Shown piece after piece: positions 51,992 to 59,936 of a stretch of 64,000 bases of DNA. Under the pieces are notes generated by a model that made no database searches, was not told where the DNA came from, and saw only the letters and a list, made by a program, of their open reading frames with translations. The translations under genes and the position numbers were made by a program. Numbering within the stretch: the first letter of the stretch is position 1; every line of letters begins with the position of its first letter. The stretch is from the NCBI RefSeq assembly GCF_014650955.1, contig NZ_BMVY01000006.1:248001-312000 (forward strand), given 5' to 3'. The stretch comes from Streptomyces tauricus. GTDB lineage: Bacteria > Actinomycetota > Actinomycetes > Streptomycetales > Streptomycetaceae.

Positions 51992-54229
51992 TCAGCGGCA
52001 GGATGCCAGCGCGTCCAGGGCCACGGCCCCCTGCCCGCGGGGCAGGACCATCAAGGGGTTGATGTCCAGCTCGGACAGCTCCGTGTCCAGTTCGAGGGCC
52101 ATCCGCTGGACGCGCAGGATGACCTCGACCAGCGCGTCGAGGTCCGCCGGAGGACGCCCCCGGACACCGTCCAGCAGCGCCCGCCCGCGCAACTCGTCGA
52201 GCATCGACCGCGCCTGGTCCTCGCCGAACGGCGGCACCCGCACCGCCGTGTCCCGCAGGACTTCCACGAGAACCCCGCCCAGCCCCACCGTCACCGTCGG
52301 ACCGAAGAGGTCGTCGTGCGTCACGCCGACCACCATCTCGACACCCGGCTCCACCATCTGGCACACCAGCACCCCGTCGAGCGACACGTCCTCGTAGCGT
52401 GCGATGTCGGTCAGCTCCCGGTACGCGTCCCGTACCTGGCTGGCCGAGGTCAGGCCGATCTTCACCAGGCCGAGTTCCGTCTTGTGGGCGAGCCGCGCGC
52501 CGGACGCCTTCATGACGACCGGGTATCCGACCAGCCCGGCCGCCCGTACGGACGCCGCCGCGCTGGTCACCAACTGCTCGCGCGGCACCCGGATCCCGTA
52601 CGCCCGCAGCAGTTGTTTCGCCGCGTGTTCGCTCAGCCTGCTGCCCGGCCGCATCAGTGCCTGGGCCTTGCGGCAGGAGGGGGACGGGGTGCGCGGGGCC
52701 TCGTCGAAGGGGGAGCGGTAGGAGGCGGTGAAGCGGGCGTGCTCCAGGTGGGCGCGTACCGCTGTGATGCAGTTCGCGAAGGTGCGGAACGTCGCCACGC
52801 GGGAGGAGCCCAGCAGGGTCTCGCGGTACGCGGGCTCGGTGCCGACCGGTGATCCCCACACCACGCACACCAGTTTGTCCGTCTCCTCCGCCGCGTCCAC
52901 CAGGTCCCGCGCGAGCTTGTCGCTCATGGGCGGGAAGGGGCCCGTGATCGGACAGATCAGTACGCCGACGGCCGGGTCGGCGAGTATCGCGTCGATGATC
53001 TTGCGGCCTCGCCGGTCGCCGACCGGGTGGCCGCCGTTGTCGATCGGGTTCGTGACGTCCAGGTACTCGGGTATCCACTGATGCAGTTCGGCCTGCTTGG
53101 CGGGGGAGAGGGCCGGCAGGCGCAGGCCCGCCGCCGATGCCAGGTCCGAGAAGTGGGCGCCCGTACCGCCCGAGATCGAGTAGACGGCCACCCCGTCGGC
53201 GGACGGCGGGCGGGCGCGCGCCAACAGGGCCGCGGTGTCCTGGAGTTCGTCGAGGCCGTCGACGCGTACGACCCCGTACTGGCGCATCGCGGCGTCCACC
53301 ACCGCGTCCGCGCCGGTCAGTTTGCCGGTGTGGGAGGCGGCCGTACGCACGCCCGTCTCCGTGCGGCCGACCTTGACCGCGACGACGGGGACCCCGCGCC
53401 GGGCGGCCCGGTCGGCGGCGAGGAGGAAGGAGCGGCCGTCCTTCAACCCCTCGACGTAACAGGCGATGGCGCCCACCTCGGGCTGCTCGGAGAAGTAGGA
53501 GATGAAGTCGGCGCTCTCCAGGTCGGCCTCGTTGCCGGTGGGTGCCCAGTGGGAGACGCGGATGCCCAGTTCCTGCAAGGTGAAGACCGGGCGGCCCTGG
53601 TGGCCGGACTGGGTGATCAGCGCGATCGCCGGCCCGTCGAGGTCGGTACGGAACTCCTCGAAGGCGTTGAGGTTGGTGTTCGGGCCGAGCAGGCGCAGAC
53701 CCGAGCGGAGTCCGGAGCGCTGTACGGCGTCGGCGAGCCTGGCCTGCGCGGCGGCGCCCACGGCTCCCGTCTCGGCGAACCCGGAGGCGAAGGCGACCGC
53801 GAACCGCACCTTGGTCTCGGCGAGTTGCTCGATCACGGGGAGCGGGTCGGAGACCAGCAGTACCGCCAGGTCGACCTGGTCCGGCAGTTCCGCGACCGAC
53901 GGGACGCAGGGCAGGCCGAAGACCGACTCGCGGGTCGGGTGCACCGGGTGCAGGCGGGCGCCCACCCGCTCGGCCCAGGCCAGCAGTTGGCGGGTGATGC
54001 CGGTGTTCGGTCGCCCTTCGGCGTCCGAGGCGCCGACGACGGCCACCGACTCGGGGCGGAAGAAGCGGTCCAGATCGGGTACGCCGGCGTACAGCGGCCG
54101 GCCGCTGACGTCGAGGTCGTCGGTGGCGGCCGGCCTGCCGTGCACGGCAGGGGCCGGTTGCTCGCCGCAGGCGATGACCCGGGCCCGGCGGGAGTCGGTG
54201 GTGAGGGTGCCGTGGGTTGATCCAAGCAT
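51992..54229 (-). CDS. ADP-forming acyl/acetyl-CoA ligase family protein (fused subunits)
   Basis: 745 aa. N-terminal CoA-binding domain (about 50-180, FRPESVAVVGASDAEGRPNTG), succinyl-CoA-ligase-like domain (about 190-500) including the SHTGKLTGADAVVDAAM and LITQSGHQG blocks, and a C-terminal ATP-grasp domain (about 520-740, GYPVVMKASGARLAHKTELGLVKIGL; TVGLGGVLVEVLRD; ELDINPLMVLP). The order is that of the fused ACD type. Forms a CoA thioester with ATP to ADP, or releases CoA with ATP gain at the end of a pathway. ATG 54229 follows AGGAGCGGG. Two perfect CTGAC-N5-GTCAG sites lie 32 and 66 nt upstream. Confidence 0.9.
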   Translation of the reverse strand: MLGSTHGTLTTDSRRARVIACGEQPAPAVHGRPAATDDLDVSGRPLYAGVPDLDRFFRPESVAVVGASDAEGRPNTGITRQLLAWAERVGARLHPVHPTRESVFGLPCVPSVAELPDQVDLAVLLVSDPLPVIEQLAETKVRFAVAFASGFAETGAVGAAAQARLADAVQRSGLRSGLRLLGPNTNLNAFEEFRTDLDGPAIALITQSGHQGRPVFTLQELGIRVSHWAPTGNEADLESADFISYFSEQPEVGAIACYVEGLKDGRSFLLAADRAARRGVPVVAVKVGRTETGVRTAASHTGKLTGADAVVDAAMRQYGVVRVDGLDELQDTAALLARARPPSADGVAVYSISGGTGAHFSDLASAAGLRLPALSPAKQAELHQWIPEYLDVTNPIDNGGHPVGDRRGRKIIDAILADPAVGVLICPITGPFPPMSDKLARDLVDAAEETDKLVCVVWGSPVGTEPAYRETLLGSSRVATFRTFANCITAVRAHLEHARFTASYRSPFDEAPRTPSPSCRKAQALMRPGSRLSEHAAKQLLRAYGIRVPREQLVTSAAASVRAAGLVGYPVVMKASGARLAHKTELGLVKIGLTSASQVRDAYRELTDIARYEDVSLDGVLVCQMVEPGVEMVVGVTHDDLFGPTVTVGLGGVLVEVLRDTAVRVPPFGEDQARSMLDELRGRALLDGVRGRPPADLDALVEVILRVQRMALELDTELSELDINPLMVLPRGQGAVALDALASCR

Positions 54230-54261
54230 CGGTCCGCCCGCTCCTGTGTGGCTGCCAAGAA

Positions 54262-54276
54262 CTGACGCAGTGTCAG
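54262..54276. promoter_or_regulatory. CTGAC-N5-GTCAG operator, perfect copy 1 (CoA ligase)
   Basis: CTGACGCAGTGTCAG, perfect 5-bp arms, 32 nt before the ADP-forming CoA ligase start. Confidence 0.8.
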
Positions 54277-54295
54277 ATCAGGCCAGATTACTGAA

Positions 54296-54310
54296 CTGAC
54301 GCCACGTCAG
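54296..54310. promoter_or_regulatory. CTGAC-N5-GTCAG operator, perfect copy 2 (CoA ligase)
   Basis: CTGACGCCACGTCAG, outer arms perfect and inner G-C pair extending symmetry to 6 bp. 34 bp centre to centre from copy 1. Confidence 0.8.
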
Positions 54311-54363
54311 GAACGGGTCTGCATGCAAAGAACTTGTGGCGGCCACAGGTGTGGCCGCCACAT

Positions 54364-54475
54364 CGTCCTGCCGTCCTGCCGTCCTGCCGTCCTGCGTCAT
54401 GCATCCTTCGTGGTGCTTGGTGCTTGGTGCTTGGTGCTTGGTGCCTGGGGCCTGGTGCTGGGTACTTGATGCTCG
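54364..54475. repeat. two microsatellite-like tracts, (CGTCCTGC)4 and (GGTGCTT)n
   Basis: Four perfect CGTCCTGC units at 54364-54395, then from 54412 four perfect GGTGCTT units followed by degenerate copies up to about 54475. Non-coding, between the CoA-ligase promoter and the degraded SRPBCC gene. Confidence 0.75.
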
Positions 54476-54514
54476 GTCCTGCGGTGGCGGTAGCGGTGCC
54501 GTGCCGTCGGGCGG

Positions 54515-55174
54515 TCAGGCGCACGGTCCGCCGCTACGGGCCTCCGCGGTCGTCTTCAGCTCGCGCAGCCACTCTTCGAGTTCCGCGCCGAGCATCGCGG
54601 TCGCCAGGGGCGCGTCCGCCTCGACCTGGTCGCCGGTCCAGGTCTCCCCGGTCCGTACGCGTACGCCGCCTTTGACCTTGGTGAAGTTCCAGACGTGGAC
54701 GCCCTCGTCGATGCGCAGTCCTTCGCCGACCGCGGGGCCGCTCCACCGGATGCAGGAACTGCGGTCGAGCTGGCGGACGGTCGAGGTGATGTTCAGCGTG
54801 GTCTCGGGTGTGCTGGGGGTGGCCGGTGCCGGGGTCGTCCACCGGAACTGCGAGCCCGCGCGGAGAGGACCGGTGCCTGCCGCGACGGCCGGCCCTCGAC
54901 GTCGGTCTGCAGCTTGAAGACGGTGCTCAGCGGAGCCTTGATCGATGTCGCTCCGGTAGCGGATGACGGCGTCGGGGTCCACGCCCTTGCCCTGGCATCG
55001 GAGCCCGCCGGTCTGCTGCGCGGTTCCCGTCCGGGCGGGGGCGGCCTGGGCGGGGCCGGTGCTCACGAGGATGCCGACGGCGGCGAGTGCGGCCGTGACC
55101 GTCACGGCGGCGGCCCGCGCCCGCCGAGGGGCCGCCCGCCCGGGTGGCGGCGGCTCGCCTGACCTGTGCGCCAT
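54515..55174 (-). pseudogene. SRPBCC-family secreted protein with frame-shifted middle
   Basis: The 219-codon frame has a signal peptide (about 20-45, ending GPAQAAPA), then CQGKGVDPDAVIRYRSDID, then an unrelated 23-residue stretch, then normal family sequence from GPLRAGSQFRWTTP to the end (WNFTKVKGGVRVRTGETW). In the 23-residue stretch the alternative frame reads KAPLSTVFKLQTDVEG, the expected family sequence. This indicates a small deletion after DID and a second one that restores the frame. The product may be made but its ligand pocket is damaged. Its start codon overlaps that of the divergent regulator remnant (55173), which leaves no promoter. Confidence 0.7.
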
Positions 55175-55924
55175 GAAGGCGGCTCCCTCTCCCGGTCAAC
55201 TCATCGGCAGGCAGGCCGAGATGACGCGTATGGACGAGCTGACCGGTGCCGCCCGCGAGGGGCTGGGCGGGGCGCCGGTCCTGCGCGGTGAGGACACCGG
55301 GCCGCGGTCCCGCTGATCCGCGGCGCCCTCGAAGGCGACGGCGTCCCGATGTGGACCCGGCGGCCCGCACTCGCCGTCGTGCCGGCCGCCGAACTGTGGG
55401 ACCCGCACACCCACGCGGCGATCACCGAGTGGCTGATGAGGACCGGCCGCGAGTCGGGTTCGCCGCTCGTACTGCGCCTGGGCCTCGCCCAGTTGACCTC
55501 CTGGGCGGTGCTGTCCGGCGACCTCGGGCAGGCGATGGCGGCGATCGCCGAGGCGGAGGCCATCGCGGACGCGGTGGGCGGGCCCCCGGTGACGTACGAC
55601 CGGCTGCAACTGGCCGCGCTGCGCGGCCGTCGCCAGGAGGCGCTGCACCTGTTCGAGTCGGCCACCGAGGCGGCGGCGGTGAGCGGCGCCGGGCAGCTGA
55701 TCGCCACCACGCACTGGGCGGCGGCCGTGCTGCACAACGGCCTGGGCGAGTACCCGGCCGCGCTCGCCGCGGCCCGGCAGGCCGTCGCGAACGGCGACCT
55801 CCTCCGCGAGTTCCTGGCAGGTGCTGCGGGGGCACGCCAGGTGGGAGAGGGGGAAGGCGACCCCTGGACGATGTCGGCCGGCCAGGGGTTACTCGTCGGT
55901 CCACCGCAAGGCGAACGCCCTTAA
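55173..55924 (+). pseudogene. remnant of a LuxR-family AAA regulator
   Basis: ATG 55173 opens with SPGQLIGRQAEMTRMDELTGAA, the typical N-terminus before the Walker A loop of large LuxR/LAL-type regulators. The frame runs into other sequence and stops at 55316, with no GKT loop. In another frame, from about 55295, AVPLIRGALEGDG and the helical TPR-like middle region resume (AAELWDPHTHAAITEWL ... VTYDRLQLAALRGRRQEAL) until 55924. Most of the ATPase domain and the C-terminal helix-turn-helix are missing. A TTA codon is present near 55896. Confidence 0.75.
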
Positions 55925-55935
55925 GTTTCGCGCTG

Positions 55936-55941
55936 TAAGGT
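55936..55941 (+). promoter_or_regulatory. -10 element of a probably leaderless TetR gene
   Basis: TAAGGT ends 6 nt before the ATG, so transcription would begin at or next to the start codon. No ribosome-binding site is present. Leaderless mRNAs are common in actinomycetes. Confidence 0.45.
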
Positions 55942-55947
55942 AACGGC

Positions 55948-56598
55948 ATGGGAGACGACACCTCAGCGACACCCGTCCGCGTCCGCAACCGCCGGGGGGA
56001 GGGTGACCGTCTGCGTCACGAGATCGTGGCGGCGGCGGTCGGCCTGCTCGACGAGACCGGTGACGAGAGCGCCATCACCCTGCGCTCCGTCGCCCGCAAG
56101 GTGGGCATCGCCGCCCCCTCGATCTACCGCCACTTCCCCGATCAGCCCGCCATCATGCTGGCCGTCGTACGCAACGCCTTCGCCGAGCTGGACGAGCGGT
56201 TGGGTGCGGCCCTGGACGCCGCCGACGACACGCCCCGCGCGCGGCTCACGGCCCTGTGCCAGGGGTATCTGGGGTTCGCCGTGGCCCACCCGGGGCGCTA
56301 CCGCACGATGTTCGGCGGGTTCTGGATGCCCGACCCGGACGCGAGTTCCGTGACGGCGGAGGACCTCGGCGCGCTCGGCGAGGCGAGCATGCGGCGGCTG
56401 GCCGAGGCCCTCCAGGACTGCGTCACCGCTGGCTGCGCCACCAGTACGGACGTGCCCGCCGACACGGTCGCGCTCTGGCTCGGGCTGCACGGACTCGCCC
56501 ACCAGCGGGCGGTCGCCCCCTCGTTCCCCTGGCCGCCGGACATCGAGGAACGGGTCATCACCACGCTCGCGCACTTCACCGCCGACGAGGGCGAGTAG
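55948..56598 (+). CDS. TetR/AcrR family transcriptional regulator
   Basis: 216 aa. Helix-turn-helix at about 22-72 (GDRLRHEIVAAAVGLLDETG ... VARKVGIAAPSIYRHFPDQ), followed by a C-terminal TetR ligand domain with LCQGYLGFAVAHPGRYRTMFGG (about 95-116), the WHG-type domain. Candidate regulator of the CTGAC-N5-GTCAG regulon because it is the only TetR gene inside the region, but its own promoter lacks the motif. Probably leaderless. Confidence 0.88.
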   Translation: MGDDTSATPVRVRNRRGEGDRLRHEIVAAAVGLLDETGDESAITLRSVARKVGIAAPSIYRHFPDQPAIMLAVVRNAFAELDERLGAALDAADDTPRARLTALCQGYLGFAVAHPGRYRTMFGGFWMPDPDASSVTAEDLGALGEASMRRLAEALQDCVTAGCATSTDVPADTVALWLGLHGLAHQRAVAPSFPWPPDIEERVITTLAHFTADEGE

Positions 56599-56639
56599 CC
56601 GGGACGAGCAGGACAGGCCGTGCGGACGAGCACTGCGGA

Positions 56640-56710
56640 GTGGTGCGAGCGGCGGCGCCCGACGGCGGTCAGTGCCGGTCGGTGCCGGTCAGTGGCGGTC
56701 ACTGGCGGTC
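56640..56710. repeat. short CGGTCAGTG-type tandem repeat
   Basis: Roughly five 10-bp units such as CGGTCAGTGC and CGGTCACTGG between the convergent TetR and FAD-monooxygenase genes, reaching the stop codon of the latter. Confidence 0.55.
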
Positions 56711-58019
56711 AGTGCGCGATGCGGGACGGGTTCCTCCGGCCGGCGTCGCGCGCGATCGCCTTCGCTATCTTCTCGGCGTCGATGGCCAGTTCGCGGAACA
56801 TGCCGCTGATGGGGTTGGTGAAGCCGGTGAAGTACAGGCCGGGCGCGTTCTTCGGCGCGCGGGCGCCGTGGACGACCGGGCGGCCCCGTCCGTCGAGTAC
56901 GTCGAGGTGGCCGACGACGTCCTCCAGGGCGCGCCGGTAGCCGGTCGCGGCGATCACGGCGTCCGGGCCGACGCGGTCGCCGTTCGCGAGGACGACCTTG
57001 CCGTCCTCGAAGCCCTCGACCGCGGCCACGACCTCGACCCGGCCCTTGCGGACGGCGTCGATCAGGCCGACGTCCTGCACGGGGATGGACCCGTCCTTCA
57101 CCCGCGAGTACAGCCCGGTGTCGGGCCGCGGCAGTCCCTTCGCGGAGAGGTCCGGAACGCTGAGCCTGGCCACCGGCCCGGCCAGCCGGTCCACCAGCGC
57201 GACCGGCAGCCGTCGGCAGAGGATGCCGGTGTACTGGGCCGCCCACCCGGCCGTCGAGCGGCGCACGATGTGCGGCGCGGTCCGCACGGCGAGACGTACG
57301 CGCGACGCGCCGCCCTCGACGAGGTCCACGGCTATCTCGGCGCCGGTGTTGCCCACCCCGACCACGAGGACGTCCTGCCCGGCGTAGGGGGCGGGGTTGC
57401 GGTACTCGCCCGCGTGCAGGAGCTCGCCCGTGTACCCGTCACGGCCCGGCCAGTCGGGTACGTACGGCGTGTGGTTGTAGCCGGTGGCGACGACCACCGC
57501 GCTGCCGGTCAGCTCGCGCCCGCCGGTGGCGTGCAGCAGCCAGCCGGTGCCGTCGGCGGAGGGCTGCACGCGGGAGACCTCGACGCCCGTGACGATCTCC
57601 AGTTCGTGGTGCTCGGCGTACTTCTCCAGATAGCGCACCACGTTGTCACGTGCCACCCACCGCCCGAACGAACGCGGCATCGGCAGGCCCGGCAGCCCGG
57701 AGAGCCGCCGCGTGGTGTGCAGCCGCAGCCGGTCGTAGTGCCGTCGCCAGGAGGCGCCGACCCGGTCGGACTTCTCCAGCACGACGGCCCGTACGCCCCG
57801 GGCGCGCAGCGCGTGCGCCGCCGCGAGACCGCCGGGGCCGCCCCCGATGACGTACACGGGTCGGTCCTGCTGCGGCGCGGCTGCCGTCGGCGGTGCCGGT
57901 GGTGCCGGCGAAGCCGACGGGGTCGGTGCGGGTGCCTCGGACGCCCCGGGTGTCCGGGGTGCCTCGGATGTCTCGGACGCCTCGGATGCCTGAGACGTCG
58001 GGTCGGGAGAGTCGGCCAT
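56709..58019 (-). CDS. FAD/NAD(P)H-dependent monooxygenase (FMO-like)
   Basis: 436 aa. FAD motif GGGPGGLAAAHALRARG (about 58-74) after an N-terminal Ala/Pro/Glu-rich tail of 50 residues. The FMO fingerprint is present as YTGELLHAGEYRN, and the NADPH motif as VVGVGNTGAEIAVDL; the ATGY motif follows at VVVATGYNHTPYVP. Inserts oxygen into a soft nucleophile or performs Baeyer-Villiger oxidation. Divergent from the DoxX/OB-fold pair, with a CTGAC-N5-GTCAG site in the shared 248-bp gap, though the site lies far from this start. Confidence 0.88.
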   Translation of the reverse strand: MADSPDPTSQASEASETSEAPRTPGASEAPAPTPSASPAPPAPPTAAAPQQDRPVYVIGGGPGGLAAAHALRARGVRAVVLEKSDRVGASWRRHYDRLRLHTTRRLSGLPGLPMPRSFGRWVARDNVVRYLEKYAEHHELEIVTGVEVSRVQPSADGTGWLLHATGGRELTGSAVVVATGYNHTPYVPDWPGRDGYTGELLHAGEYRNPAPYAGQDVLVVGVGNTGAEIAVDLVEGGASRVRLAVRTAPHIVRRSTAGWAAQYTGILCRRLPVALVDRLAGPVARLSVPDLSAKGLPRPDTGLYSRVKDGSIPVQDVGLIDAVRKGRVEVVAAVEGFEDGKVVLANGDRVGPDAVIAATGYRRALEDVVGHLDVLDGRGRPVVHGARAPKNAPGLYFTGFTNPISGMFRELAIDAEKIAKAIARDAGRRNPSRIAH

Positions 58020-58211
58020 GTGCCGAGCGTATGCACGTGGTCACTTGATGGGTCTCGGTCAAGCCCGGAATCGGTTGCGAATTGATCACGGCTGTAGGAG
58101 GGGTGTGTGAGGTTTGTGTCGTAGACCACATGCGTGTGTGCGGTAGGGGAGGTGGCGGCGGCGGGACGGGTGGTCGTAGGCCTCTTGCGCACCCGCGCCC
58201 GGTGCGCTGAA

Positions 58212-58226
58212 CTGACGTACCGTCAG
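58212..58226. promoter_or_regulatory. CTGAC-N5-GTCAG operator, perfect copy (DoxX/OB-fold)
   Basis: CTGACGTACCGTCAG, perfect 5-bp arms extended to 6, 41 nt before the DoxX-like gene. Confidence 0.8.
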
Positions 58227-58267
58227 ATCTACGGTCGGATCCACGGTTTCGGGAGGGGTGCGGTGCC

Positions 58268-58717
58268 ATGGACGCGATCTGGCTCACCGGGGCGGAGTGG
58301 ATGGCCGTGCTCCGGGTCGGGCTCGGGCTGTGGTGGCTGGAGAGCTGGCGGCACAAGGACAAGAAGGGCTGGTTCGAGCGGGGCACCGGGATCGCGTGGG
58401 CGGCCGACGTCGCCGCGAAGCACCGGTGGAACACGGTGCGCAGCGGCTTCGACGTGGTGGTCGCGCCCCGGCCGCGCACGATGGCCTACGTCGTCGTGTA
58501 CGCGGAACTCGCCCTCGGCCTGGGCCTCGTCGTGGGCTTCCTCACCCCGATCGCCCTGGTCGGCGGCCTGTTGCTCAACCTCCTCTACCTCGTGCTGATG
58601 ATCCACGACTGGGCCGAGCAGGGGCAGAACACGATGATGGCCCTCATCTCCCTGGTGGCGCTGTTCGGCATGTCCTGGCAGACGTGGTCCCTGGACAGCG
58701 CGCTGGGGCTCTTCTGA
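58268..58717 (+). CDS. DoxX-like small membrane protein
   Basis: 149 aa with about four membrane helices (LGLWWLESWRHKDKKGW lies between the first two; YVVVYAELALGLGLVVGFLT; LLLNLLYLVLMIHDW; LISLVALFGM). DoxX/SURF4-like topology. In steroid- and lipid-degradation loci such proteins accompany oxidising enzymes, possibly for quinone or substrate handling; its role is not known. Strong ribosome-binding site GGGAGGGGTG. Its stop overlaps the OB-fold start (TGATG). Confidence 0.8.
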   Translation: MDAIWLTGAEWMAVLRVGLGLWWLESWRHKDKKGWFERGTGIAWAADVAAKHRWNTVRSGFDVVVAPRPRTMAYVVVYAELALGLGLVVGFLTPIALVGGLLLNLLYLVLMIHDWAEQGQNTMMALISLVALFGMSWQTWSLDSALGLF

Positions 58718-59223
58718 TGGCGGCCGGCTCCGGCGTACCGGCCCGCTTCGACCTGCCGGAGATCGACGCGTTCAGCCGACCCTACTGGGACGCCGCCGCC
58801 GACGGGCGGCTGCTGCTGCGCCGGTGCGGCGCGTGCGGGCGCGCCCACCACTACCCGCGCGAGTTCTGCCCGCACTGCTGGAGCGAGGCCGTGACCTGGG
58901 AGCGGGCGAGCGGTCGCGCCACGCTCTACACCTGGTCCGTCGTCCACCGCAACGACCTGCCGCCCTTCGGGGCCCGCACCCCGTACGTCGCCGCCGTCGT
59001 CGACCTCGCGGAGGGGCCGCGGATGATGACCGAGGTGGTGGAGTGCGAGGAGGCGGACCTGCGGGTGGGGATGGCGCTGGAGGTGACCTTCCGGGCGGAG
59101 GCGGAGGCGGGAAGGGCGCAGGGAGGGGCGGCGGGTGAGGCGAAGGGCGGGGCGGCGGGCGCGGTCGTGGTTCCGGTGTTCCGGCCCGACCCCTCGTTCG
59201 GTTCCGGCGTGGGCCGTTGTTGA
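58717..59223 (+). CDS. Zn-ribbon OB-fold (DUF35) acyl-CoA-associated protein
   Basis: 168 aa. Rubredoxin-like zinc ribbon C-x2-C-x12-C-x2-C (CGACGRAHHYPREFCPHCW, about 37-55) followed by an OB fold (about 60-130: YTWSVVHRNDLPPFG, PYVAAVVDLAEGPRMMTEVV), then a low-complexity Ala/Gly tail. In ChsH2/Ltp2-type systems these proteins partner a thiolase-like aldolase or a MaoC hydratase for side-chain cleavage. No thiolase lies in this window, so its partner must be elsewhere. Confidence 0.85.
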   Translation: MAAGSGVPARFDLPEIDAFSRPYWDAAADGRLLLRRCGACGRAHHYPREFCPHCWSEAVTWERASGRATLYTWSVVHRNDLPPFGARTPYVAAVVDLAEGPRMMTEVVECEEADLRVGMALEVTFRAEAEAGRAQGGAAGEAKGGAAGAVVVPVFRPDPSFGSGVGRC

Positions 59224-59231
59224 ATGGCTCG

Positions 59232-59852
59232 ATGACCGACGTGTACGAGTCCTCCGGCTCCCTGCCCCGTCCCGAGATCCACGGTTACGGCCTGTGGCTC
59301 CGCCCCTGGGACGCGGACACCGAGGAGGACGTCCAGGCGTGGCTGCGGGGATACCTCGACCCCGAGTTCCAGCGGTGGAACACGCCGCTCAGGCCGATAG
59401 AGGACCGCGTCGACGCGCAGGAGTCGATGGCGGCACGGATCAAGGCGGCACAGGAGGGGGTGGGCGCCTCCTTCCGCGTCACCGACGCGACCGGCGGCGT
59501 ACCGCTCGGGCACATCGGGATCAACGACATCGACCACGTCATACGGGTCGCCCGCGTCGGCTACTGGGTGCTCCCCGAGGCGCGCGGCCGGCAGGTGGCC
59601 ACGCGTGCCCTCGCCCTGGCCTCACGCTGGGCCTTCGAGGAACTTGGCCTGCACCGGCTGGAGTTGGGACACGCGCTCGGCCACGAGGCGTCGTGCCGGA
59701 TCGCCGAGCGGTGCGGGTATCCCTACGAGGGGACCCTGCGCGGGGCGATGTTCGAGGCGGGGCGCCTGGACACCTTCCGGGACGTGCATCTGCACGCCCG
59801 GCTGGCCACGGACCCGCCCGCGGATCTTGAGCCTGAGCCCGTGCAGCCGTAG
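59232..59852 (+). CDS. GNAT family N-acetyltransferase
   Basis: 206 aa, RimJ/RimL-like. Acetyl-CoA domain with VGYWVLPEARGRQVATRALALAS (about 116-138), the RxxGRG-type loop degenerate as EARGRQVA, and HRLELGHALGHEASCRIAERCG. GNATs of this type acetylate protein N-termini, aminoglycosides or small amines. Begins 8 nt after the OB-fold stop, so may share its transcript without functional relation. ATG 59232 has no ribosome-binding site; an in-frame ATTG/TTG slightly upstream exists. Confidence 0.85.
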   Translation: MTDVYESSGSLPRPEIHGYGLWLRPWDADTEEDVQAWLRGYLDPEFQRWNTPLRPIEDRVDAQESMAARIKAAQEGVGASFRVTDATGGVPLGHIGINDIDHVIRVARVGYWVLPEARGRQVATRALALASRWAFEELGLHRLELGHALGHEASCRIAERCGYPYEGTLRGAMFEAGRLDTFRDVHLHARLATDPPADLEPEPVQP

Positions 59853-59936
59853 CGGTGCACAGTGGTCCGTAGTGGTCCGTAGTGATCCACGGCGGCCTGG
59901 CGCGGTGGGTACGTCCGGGCGGGGCGGATACGGCCG

